The notes under the pieces were generated by a model. That model saw only the letters and a list, made by a program, of their open reading frames with translations, ran no database searches and was not told the origin of the DNA. Positions 1-8,900 of a stretch of 53,097 bases of DNA are shown piece after piece; the stretch's first letter is position 1; each line of letters starts with the position of its first letter. The translations under genes and the position numbers were made by a program. The stretch is from Zancudomyces culisetae. Lineage: Eukaryota; Kickxellomycota; Harpellomycetes; Harpellales; Legeriomycetaceae. Location of the stretch: positions 1 to 53,097 of the forward strand of contig LSSK01000407.1 in the NCBI GenBank assembly GCA_001969505.1. The letters are read 5' to 3'.

Positions 1-1587
1 GGATTGTTATCATCTCTTTCCCACTCTTCTTTTGAAAAGGGAGGAGAAAAGAGGTTCAGAACAAACAGTACCATCTCTGGTCACAATAAAAAATTTGTGG
101 TAAATACAAACAACTCCTCTTATAACTCCACACACTCTCTTTACAAGAATAATAAAGAAAACAAGGACAGAGAAAGAGAAAGAGAAAGAAAAGTAAAAAG
201 AAAAAGAGAAAAGGGAAGGAGTAAAATTGGAGGTTTGGATAAAATGTTGGTGGACGATTTCGCCGAATACCACACATTTCCTGAACATGATACCAGTGGA
301 ATTGGTGGTAGAAAACAAGATACAGATCTTCAACCAATCCAGACCCGCAATACCAATAAAAATATCAGTGAAAATGACAATAATCATAATAATGACTATT
401 TTCCTAATTACTCTACCAGTTGGATTTTACCAGAAAAGCTACTATATCTTAAATCCATCAATAGACATGACCCATTTATCAGAAATTCTATGGATGATGA
501 TAATCATAATAGTAGTGGTATATACAAGAAGATTGAGAGACAACCCAAAAATGTATTAAAGAAAATTGTGACTTTTGTATGGTTGGCTGAAACTCCTTGT
601 ACAAAACTTGACGTCAATATTTTATCACAGATATATGGAATCAAGAAAAAATCGTCTTTGAACAGTTGTGTTTTGTATAAAGATACTAGTAACACTAACA
701 CTAACACTAACTTTAATACTAACTCTAATATTAACTCTAATATTAACGTTAAAAGTGATGGGAACGATTTGTATAATAAGCTAGAGCAATTGAAAAACAG
801 TATTTCTATTTTCAATGATAATGATGATTATTGTACTGTAAAAGGAAATGGAGGTAGAAATAGAAATGGAAATGGAAATGGAAATGGAAAAAGTGTTGGT
901 GACAGTGATACTGATGCTCGTACTGATTATTCGTTACAACAATCTACAATTACTAATCCTAAACCTATAGTTCCTTGGTTACCATCACCATCATCTTTTT
1001 CATCACACGCTCAACACCAACCATCAGATAGCGGCAATGCCGATTCTGGTACCGATTCACATGTACTCTACAAGGTGTATAAGAATTCTACACCTATACT
1101 GAGCTCAACTGGTGAGAATAACAATACGCTTGATAAGGATTTTGGGTTTAGAGGATACGGATTTGGTTATGAATCGGGTAGTGGTGGTGGTATCAACGTC
1201 GATGTCGATGGTGGTGGTGATGGTGATGATGGCCAAAATTCGTCTTTTTATTTTGGTTCAACTGTATCGGTTAATATTCCTCATTTCGACTCGTTTTATC
1301 ATGTGATGAATTCAACCAACTCACGAATTTCAATTTCTAATACCAACCCAAATCCAAACACTAATGTAAATTCGGGTGCAAATCTGAGTGTAAATAGTAC
1401 TAGTAAATTTAACGTCTACTTGCATGTTGTTTGTGGTATAGAATCAACATCGCCATTATCATCGGATATGATAGATGGTACAGATACCTATGATAATGAC
1501 GAGAGTGGCAGTGGAAATGGTAGTAGCGAGTTGTGGTTGGTAGGACCACATTTAGTCTTTCCACTATCTATTTTCAATCCGATTTAA
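1..1587 (+). CDS. 3' part of an unrecognised low-complexity protein (5' end outside the window)
   Basis: The frame is open from the first base of the window (reading G-L-L-S-S from base 1) to a TAA at 1585-1587, about 528 residues, so the true start or an upstream exon lies outside. I do not recognise the family. Most of it is Asn/Ser/Gly/Asp-rich simple sequence: Asn-Thr repeats near bases 691-750, Gly-Asn repeats near 850-890 and a Gly/Asp stretch near 1170-1240. More ordered islands occur around residues 140-215 (ending KKIVTFVWLAETPCTKLD) and at the very C-terminus, where hydrophobic residues alternate (VYLHVVCGIE and LWLVGPHLVFPLSIF), suggesting a split beta-rich domain interrupted by disordered inserts. 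Opposite-strand ORFs here are shadows of the repeats. The next gene downstream is on the same strand, about 0.7 kb away. Confidence is high for coding and nil for function. Confidence 0.7.
   Translation, partial: GLLSSLSHSSFEKGGEKRFRTNSTISGHNKKFVVNTNNSSYNSTHSLYKNNKENKDRERERERKVKRKREKGRSKIGGLDKMLVDDFAEYHTFPEHDTSGIGGRKQDTDLQPIQTRNTNKNISENDNNHNNDYFPNYSTSWILPEKLLYLKSINRHDPFIRNSMDDDNHNSSGIYKKIERQPKNVLKKIVTFVWLAETPCTKLDVNILSQIYGIKKKSSLNSCVLYKDTSNTNTNTNFNTNSNINSNINVKSDGNDLYNKLEQLKNSISIFNDNDDYCTVKGNGGRNRNGNGNGNGKSVGDSDTDARTDYSLQQSTITNPKPIVPWLPSPSSFSSHAQHQPSDSGNADSGTDSHVLYKVYKNSTPILSSTGENNNTLDKDFGFRGYGFGYESGSGGGINVDVDGGGDGDDGQNSSFYFGSTVSVNIPHFDSFYHVMNSTNSRISISNTNPNPNTNVNSGANLSVNSTSKFNVYLHVVCGIESTSPLSSDMIDGTDTYDNDESGSGNGSSELWLVGPHLVFPLSIFNPI
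691..750. repeat. AAC-ACT / AAT-rich short tandem repeat inside the first gene
   Basis: Imperfect hexanucleotide units of the AACACT type (drifting to AACTCT and AATATT) encode an Asn-Thr/Asn-Ser tract. A second run at about 847-890 repeats GGAAAT and encodes Gly-Asn. Both look like replication-slippage repeats that stay in frame. Confidence 0.7.
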
Positions 1588-1793
1588 TTTATATTCAATA
1601 TCTAGTTTTATTTATGTATTGGTTATTTATAACTGACAATATATTTAGTATTATTCCTAGTTTTGTGGTGTTTTTCTTTTCTGTTCAAAAAATAAAAGAG
1701 TACAAGAAGAGCATCTATCATCATTTACTATTACTTGGTTGTTTGGTGATTTTCTTGCTTCATTTTAATCAGCAGCAAGAAAAAAAAAGTTTT

Positions 1794-1814
1794 GGGGGGG
1801 GGTGGGGGTGGGGG
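1794..1814 (+). other. Potential G-quadruplex (G9-T-G5-T-G5)
   Basis: The strand carries nine G, T, five G, T, five G in a row. The nine-G run can be split into two tracts, so four G-tracts of at least three are available with one-base loops. It stands in an otherwise AT-rich intergenic region about 470 bases upstream of the Rep start codon. Folding is an inference from sequence only. Confidence 0.45.
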
Positions 1815-2150
1815 CGAAAGTACGATATTACCATAAGCTTTTAATTATACATTGAGCTTATTGCCTGAATTATGTAGTTAAGGTCAAAATTCCAAAATAA
1901 AAATATCAGGGCTTTTTTTTTCTAATTTCTTTCCTTGTTCCTAATATACTTATTTAGGTGGAAGAAGGCAAAAAAAGAAAAAAAGAATAAGAAAAAAAGA
2001 ATAAAAGAAAAGAATAAAAGAAAAGTTTGTATAAAAATCCTAGGAATTCTCAACTTGGCTTACATTTAAACGGTTTTTTCAAGAATATTCCAAAAAGAAA
2101 AGATTTGTTTTTTAGTATTAAAGTATAATACCATTCAATATTCATTTTCA

Positions 2151-2158
2151 TATAAAAG
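2151..2158 (+). promoter_or_regulatory. Candidate TATA element upstream of the Rep gene
   Basis: TATAAAAG lies 134 bases upstream of the Rep ATG, and a second TATAAATAAA-like string follows at about 2200. In such AT-rich DNA these strings arise easily, so this is only a plausible core promoter. If real, it would mean that the Rep frame has a host-type promoter. Confidence 0.25.
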
Positions 2159-2284
2159 TAGATGGAAAACGTCACTTTTCCCCTGTTTTTTTAAAAGATA
2201 TAAATAAAAACAGAAGAGTTTTTAAAGTATATTACATTAAAAGAAGAACTAAATAAAGCAAGAATAAAATAAAGAATATTGAAA

Positions 2285-3472
2285 ATGATTGGGTTTAGGC
2301 TTAGTTCTAAAAAGGTATTTTTAACATATCTTGAGACGGAGTTGAGTATGGAATCAGTTTTAGAGCAATTGGAGGAGCGTACAAAGAACAATATTATCTC
2401 AAAGTATGTAATTTGTCAAGAAAAGTGTACAGATAGTAGTCATCACATTTATGCGTTTTTGGAATATGCAAATAAGCTTAACATCAGGAGGAATACGTAT
2501 TATGACTTAAAGCTAGGTGATGATATAGTACACGGAAATTACAGAACATCCAGATCATTAGATGATGCAATTAAACATGTTGCTAAAGGAGAGGAGTATG
2601 TAACCAATATTGATAAAGATGAATTAAAGGGGGTTATAGATAAGTATACAGCAAAGGTAAAGCGCGAGGAGGTTAAGAAGTTCAAAAAGCTAAATGTAAC
2701 TGAGATAATTGAACAGGGATGTGATCCAGTAGAAGCAATTACAAAGATAATAAAATATAATGAGAAGTATTCAAAAGCTTATTTACAAAATCCGGGTCGC
2801 ACAATGAGGTCTCTAAGTAGATATGTGATAAATATGGACAGAATGGACAAACTTATTGAAAATGTGTATAAAATGGTGAAGGAAGAGATCGAGGAAGAAA
2901 AAAGAAATCAAAGAGCACTGGCAGCGGGACTAACACCGGGCGTACTGTTGAGACAGACATACCGATTTCACCCAATCCCTGGATTGGATGAATGGGATCG
3001 GAAAAAACAGTCGCTGTATATTGTTGGACCAACTGGAATTGGCAAGACCAAGTTAGCGCTGTCATTGTTTGAAAATCCACTCTTGGTATCAACAATTGCG
3101 GGACTAAAAGAACTAAAAGTAAAAAGGGATATAGATGGTCAACGTCATGATGGGATTGTATTTGATGAAGTGGATTTAGCACAGCTTAGTAGGTATACCC
3201 AAGTGCACTTGGCAGATGTTGAGCAACGTAGGGATATTAGTGTGGGGCATGTATATGTGGTAATCCCCCAAATGTTTCCGCGAGTATTTATCTCAACTAC
3301 GGAGGAATTTAAGGATGATCCGGGAATTAACAGAAGACTGAAAAAGGTTATTTTGACTAGCGATGTTAGGGATATTACAACTAATATGTCAGTGGTTAAC
3401 AATATTGATGATCAAAAATTGGCTATTAACTTTAACGACAACGATAATGATAATGATAATGATGGGATATAA
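2285..3472 (+). CDS. CRESS-DNA-type replication-initiation protein (Rep), endogenised, geminivirus/genomovirus-like
   Basis: This is a 395-residue intact frame from the ATG at 2285 (an in-frame TTG lies two codons earlier), preceded by an A-rich leader like those of the host genes. The N-terminal half resembles an HUH endonuclease: motif I VFLTYLETE at residues 11-19; motif II HHIYAFLEY at 53-61; a geminivirus-GRS-like YYDLKLGDD at 72-80; then HGNYRTSRS at 83-91; and a motif III region DDAIKHVAKGEEYVTN at 93-108. The C-terminal half is a superfamily 3 helicase: Walker A GPTGIGKT at 248-255, Walker B IVFDEVD at 291-297, motif C-like RVFISTT at 333-339, and basic NRRLKK at 349-354. In CRESS Reps, the N-terminal domain nicks the origin through a catalytic Tyr and the helicase unwinds DNA. 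Here the motif III Tyr position reads His98 and the second HUH histidine reads Tyr56, so nicking is doubtful while the ATPase motifs look intact. The tail is an Asn-Asp repeat. No capsid gene or origin is visible nearby. Rep family assignment is firm; host function is unknown. Confidence 0.9.
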   Translation: MIGFRLSSKKVFLTYLETELSMESVLEQLEERTKNNIISKYVICQEKCTDSSHHIYAFLEYANKLNIRRNTYYDLKLGDDIVHGNYRTSRSLDDAIKHVAKGEEYVTNIDKDELKGVIDKYTAKVKREEVKKFKKLNVTEIIEQGCDPVEAITKIIKYNEKYSKAYLQNPGRTMRSLSRYVINMDRMDKLIENVYKMVKEEIEEEKRNQRALAAGLTPGVLLRQTYRFHPIPGLDEWDRKKQSLYIVGPTGIGKTKLALSLFENPLLVSTIAGLKELKVKRDIDGQRHDGIVFDEVDLAQLSRYTQVHLADVEQRRDISVGHVYVVIPQMFPRVFISTTEEFKDDPGINRRLKKVILTSDVRDITTNMSVVNNIDDQKLAINFNDNDNDNDNDGI

Positions 3473-5906
3473 TTATACTTTCTATTTTCTAATTTTTATC
3501 CAGCTTTATTGATACACATTAAGATTAGTGTAATATAGTGTTATTGTTTTTTTTATTACTAGTACTCACCTCAAAAGAGTTGAGAGTAACCCAGAGCTAT
3601 GGATACCGTCCTAGTTGGAGTGGGAGGGGGGATTTAATATGTAATTGTGTTTTTAGGCATTAAACAAATAGGATATATAGAGTTGGGATTATATATCACT
3701 TGGATTCGACGACCACCAATTATAAAAGAAATTGAACTAAAAAATTGTATAATGCAAGCGATGATTTAAAGGTCATAATCAATTGGATAAAACCTGTCTT
3801 TACATATATTCATTTGTGAAATACAAAGAGATTCCGGAAAAGCAAAGTGGATTACAATCTAAATGTGATTGCTTGTACATTTTTGTCTTATAGGACAAAT
3901 ACCGGAGTAAAAATGATGGGAATAAGAAGTGTGAGAAAGGAGAGGTGGATGTATATTTTTGGGTAAGGGTTTTATGGATTTTCGATATTTTACTTGGCAC
4001 GGTTGTCCAATACCTCATTATTACTGTTGTTATTGTTGATATTATTGTTCAAATGCTTGTTGTGTGGTATAATTACTGAAAAGTGAGGTAGAATAGACCA
4101 AGAAGCAAGAAAGAACAGAGTGGAACTATAAGGAATATAATCAAAATGAAAAGTTTTTTCTTCCTCCCTCCCTTTCTCCACCTAATCTGTGTACAAATAT
4201 TCCGGTACTCTTTTTATCACTTTTAGCTCCAAGTAAAGAAAAAATAGGGAGTGAAAACTGCCTAAATGCCGCTCTGCCAAGTCTACAAGCATTGCATTAC
4301 AAGCATTGTTTAATGGATTCCCAAGTGTTTTTTTTAAAAAATTCTAAATAAGCATGGTTTTATGGTTTGATGAAGCTGTCCAACATAACCGGAAATAGTA
4401 AATGGAAAGGTATTGTATAAAGAAACACAAGTATAGAAGATAGTAGCAATAGAAGATATACAAAATTACAAGAAATGGGGATTGGAAAAATTTGCATATG
4501 TATGTTAACATGTGCATGCGTACGTGTGGTTAATAGTAAATAAAACCAGGTGAGGAAGAAGGGAAGGAGGGAAGGAGGTGGCGTTTCCGCTTCCTTTTAT
4601 TTTTCCGAGGTGAGAGGACAGGAAAGTTTTATGGGTTGTAGGATCTGAGTTTGATTGGCATTCGAGAGATCCAAAATCTAAACGATTCTTGCAATAGGAT
4701 AAACTTTTACCATTTGATTATATTTTTTCCAAAAAAAATAAAAGGAATGGAGAGAGAAGGTATATGAAGAGTGAACGTTGGTGTAGAAAGCACGAGAACA
4801 AAAGAAATATCAGCTTCACAGGCATCATGATATTTCTGTTCTTTTAGTGTCATGACATTTTGAAAACATAAAAATAGAGAATAAACCACATGATTTGTGC
4901 GTCTATTTCTTGGCAAATACTCAAATGCTCAGAAAAAAAAAAGCAAATTTGTAAGGCTAGTTCATTCCATCGTGATTTGCTAAAGCTGCACCAATTTGTT
5001 TTGTTTCAGGTTGCGGAAACTAACAGAAATAGAAGGATTTGTAAGCCAATAAAGATGACCCAAACAGAGAAGACCATTTCCCAGCTTTATTTTTTTCTTT
5101 ATAGGCATAATCGTTTCTAAAATTTTACTGCATTGACTACTTTATGTAATATCGTAAGATTTTCTCAGAAAATGAAAGGGGGGAAATTAATGTACCAAAG
5201 CAGCATGTTTACAACCTACTAGACATTCTGGGGAGGGGGGAGAGTAGGCGGGGGGGATTTTTTCAGTGATTTTTTAGGTGCTATCTATAGAGCAAGTTGA
5301 AAAAAATACCAAGCCTTTTTATTTCTTTTTATTTCCATAATTATTGGGTAGGCTTTAATTGAACTGTTCTTAAATTCTGATGGTGGGCTAAAAATATATA
5401 AAAGCAAAATCGGGCTCTTGTAGCAGATTTATCATTCTTGTATTTAGGTTCTACAATTTTATACTCTAACAGCAATAGAAAAAAGTAATCTAATAAACAC
5501 ATTAAATAAAAAGCAGATAAAAGGAGCATTATTCTTTTCTGGTATATTATATTTTCAAACTAAAACGGTGTCAAAGGGATAAAGTCGAAACCTGTGGTTC
5601 TGTAATTGGTATTATTATATATTCACAACACCAACTTCAGAGTAATCAGTAAAACCAATATATTCGAAGAAATACTAATTGACAATCGTTTTTTCATAAA
5701 AACAGAAAATATTTAGATAAGAAACGGAATAGTGAACAGCAGATATTATATAATAGAAAGAGGTAGTATAAACTAGGAAAACTCGAGAGAAAATATTAAC
5801 GCAAGCAGAATAGAATTGTATTTTAAAACTAGGAATCTAAACGTTAAAAAAAAAAGTCTAGGAAACAAAACTGAACAAAATAAAACAAAAAAAAAACAAG
5901 CAAAAG
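3473..5906. other. Long gene-free stretch downstream of the Rep gene
   Basis: About 2.4 kb separate Rep from the Nbr1-like gene. The ORFs here are short, unconserved in appearance and rich in simple sequence. None looks like a capsid or movement protein, so no second viral gene is evident. The region contains a G-rich patch at 5230-5257, purine runs near 4550-4590, and the A-rich leader of the next gene (about 5840-5906). The string TATATTAC on the minus strand near 3529-3536 is one base off the CRESS nonanucleotide core but sits between direct, not inverted, AGTGT repeats. No terminal repeat flanking the Rep gene was found by eye. Confidence 0.5.
5230..5257 (+). other. G-rich tract, possible G-quadruplex
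   Basis: Runs of four, six, two and seven G occur within 28 bases of otherwise AT-rich intergenic DNA. A four-tract quadruplex is possible by splitting a long run. It is weaker than the ones at 1794 and 10890. Confidence 0.3.
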
Positions 5907-8900
5907 ATGGATCAAAACAAAAGCATAATCAATGAACACAAGGACCGTGTAGCAGAAGCAACAGCAGTACCAGCACAACCACAAGGTCAAAATAATGAAC
6001 CAAGGACAGCTCCAGTAAGCAACAATAATGCTACTACCGATAATAAAGGTTTTGGAAGTATATATGATACTTTACAGTTACTTGCGACTCAGGTAAAACA
6101 ATTGGAGATTACACAAGGTAAACTCCCGGAAGCTGCTATGGAGACTTTGTTTGGAACTGTAAGAAATACGATGAATACCATAAGCAATATACTTCCAACA
6201 GGAGTTAGTACTGATGCTAATGAAGCTTCGAAATCGGGATCCGTAGCTGCATCTGTATCTGAGTTTGCACTTGCATCCGCCTCAGTACCATTGCCAAGGT
6301 CAACGATGCGAAGTGAAATTGAAGCAGGAGCATTGATTCCAGAGGGAACAAATGCTCCACAACACATCTGGTTGGATGAACAACGGCCTCCAACTTATGT
6401 ATCAAACATCAACATTCCTTTTGAAGCACCGATGGACCCAGTCAGCAATGAAAACAACAGGGATATTACTCAATCTGTGGATGCTCCAAGTGGAATGATG
6501 CTACCCATAAATGCGATTATGCCCAATGTGAAAGAGCAGGAAAATAAAGAAGAGTATTGCAGCTTTTGTAAAAACAAGGTTGTTGGTGGATTGTGGAAAT
6601 GTGTCGAGTGTCAGGACTATAACGAATGTCAGAGTTGTCGATATGATACTAATAGGAGAAAGGGGTCGTTGCACTACCACCCACTTGCCGCAGTACCACA
6701 TGATATAGACTCTTCATTGGTTTTTGGTGAAAGACTGTATGGAAACCATGGCAACAGCGCTGGTTATGATAATGATACACAGTTAACCGTAATGTGTGAT
6801 AATTGTGACGGAATAGTCAATGGTATGCGTTGGAAATGCACCAAATGTCCCGATTTTGATTATTGCGGAAAATGTAGAGTTGGGGAGATAGAAAAACACA
6901 AGACCAAATTTGGAGAAAATCACGAGTTTAAGGCATATTATAACGCAATAAATATGGCTACTGGATCTGGAATGCCTCTAACGCAATCGCCAAATAGCGG
7001 TGCTGTGCTAGAAGATGTTTACGAAACGGTAGTTATATGTGACAACTGTGGTGCAGAAGTATCCAAGGGACGGGCATACACATGTGATATATGTGAGGAG
7101 CAATACGACCTTTGTCAAGTGTGTATGAAAAACGCTAGCGAAGTACATCCTCAACACAAAGATTTTGTAGCAATAATACTATCCGATAATGAAGATAATG
7201 TTGGTGGTAAAGATAAAGAACGAAAATTGGAAAATGTGGAACAAGATATCACCAAATCAATGACAAAATCTGAGATTCGGAAATTGCAAAAGTTGAAAGA
7301 GAAGCAAAAGAAATTGGAATATGTTATGGATTTCCTTGTGACAAAACAAAATATGGAAAATACGAAGCGACTATCCGCATTACGGTTGAACAGCAATGAG
7401 GACGGTGCTTTGTCTTGGTTTAATGGTACTGAAAACCAAAATCCACGAGATATTATGGTATCTGCCGCTGTTGAGTCATCTAAAGATGGGAACAAGGCAG
7501 ATAAAACAGTGGCAGTATACTTCAAACTCAAGGAAAAATCAGAAAAAGTGAAGCAAAAAGTAGAAAAACTTAAACGAAAAGTGGTAGAACGGGAACAAAA
7601 AGCAGCCGCCAAATCATCTAGATCAGCGTCATGTAAAGCAAAGTCTAGCTCCGACTCTAAAGTTGGAAAACAGGTTATTGCTGATCAAGAAATGAGGGAA
7701 ATAAATAAAGTGGCACTAGCAATGATGGGTGTAGGTGTGGATACACAGGAGAAAGCGGCCAACGCACCCGGAGGTTTTTGTATTCCTGACCCATCGCTAC
7801 CTACAGTGTGCGATTTTGAACGTGGCGGAGGATCCAACAAAGGTGGTAACAAAGGTGAGGGTGCAACAAAGCCAGTACAGACACTTTCGCATGTATACCC
7901 CGAATATATGCTAGGAGACCTGGGTTCATATTTTGTAGAAGATGTAACGATTCCAGACAATACTGTGATGGAGGCATCGGAACCATTTGTCAAGATATGG
8001 TCAGTTACTAATGTAGGCAGTCGGGCCTGGCCACATGGTACTCGCCTTGTATTTGTGAATGGTCACAATATGTTTAGTAACAGTATTACACATTTCCCCG
8101 TAATCAGCGCTGAAGCATTTCAAAAAGTCAGTGTAGCAGTTGATATGGTTGCACCAGCACAACCTGGAAAATATAAAAGCGAATGGAGATTAGCAACTCC
8201 TGATGGCCAATTGTTTGGTTCTCTTCTTTGGTGTGAAATCCAAGTCTTTTCCACAGCAACTACAAAAGACGAATCCACTACATTTGATGCTGTTGGTTCC
8301 TCAGATTCTCCTAATACAAAATCTACTCAAACAAATCAACATGCTCATCACTTTGGACACTCTTCTCCTTGTGACAAGGATCGTAATCCTAATCGCCATC
8401 GTCACCATCACCACCATAACCGTAACCATCACCATCATCACCGCCATCCATTTTCATTCAATGGTCAGTGTCCATTCCGCTTTTTCTTTGAAGATAATCC
8501 CCAAAACCATCCACATCACCCTCCACATCACCCTCCTCATCACCCTCCTCATCACCCTCCTCATCACCCTCCTCATCACCCTCCTCATCATCCTCCACAT
8601 CATCCTCCTCATCATCATCCTGGAAGCTACCCTTCCAATCCTCACGACAACAATTGTACCTATGGGTATTCAACACGCAGAGGGTTCTATGATTTCCCAC
8701 ACCCATCCTTTGCCAACAAATGTTTGTACTCAAAGCATAGAGATGCTCTTCGTGAATACACGAACTCCCTTGGTGAAAGTCTGCAGCCCATGCTTGATAG
8801 TATAACAAAGGCTGGATCTGAATTTTTCGATGATTTAGTTAAAAAGGGTGTTGATGCACGACGTTCTTACAAAGACATATTTACACAACTGAATTCAGAA

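Larger units (their letters stand above)
1588..2284. other. Intergenic region between the 5' partial gene and the Rep gene
   Basis: No coding frame here looks real. The region holds the G-run at 1794-1814, a purine-rich stretch at about 1960-2030 built of AGAATAAAAGAAAAG-like units, TATA-like sequences at 2151 and 2198, and an A-rich leader directly before the Rep ATG at 2285. I looked for a geminivirus/circovirus-type nonanucleotide in a hairpin. The closest string is CGATATTAC at about 1823, without a convincing stem, so no replication origin is called. Confidence 0.5.

Noticed and set aside
1815..1835. CGATATTAC as a possible CRESS replication-origin nonanucleotide
   Set aside because: It differs from the NANTATTAC consensus at position 2, and no stable inverted repeat flanks it.
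3526..3542. CTATATTAC on the minus strand as a possible origin nonanucleotide
   Set aside because: It mismatches at position 2, and the flanks form direct AGTGT repeats rather than a stem.
3800..5120. Short ORFs downstream of Rep as candidate capsid or movement genes
   Set aside because: They are 60-76 codons, lack the basic N-terminus and length of CRESS capsids, and look like random frames.
8454..8808. Minus-strand ORFs of 63 and 116 codons opposite the HHPP repeat
   Set aside because: They are shadows of the 12-base tandem repeat in the Nbr1-like gene; repeats whose length is a multiple of three keep other frames open too.
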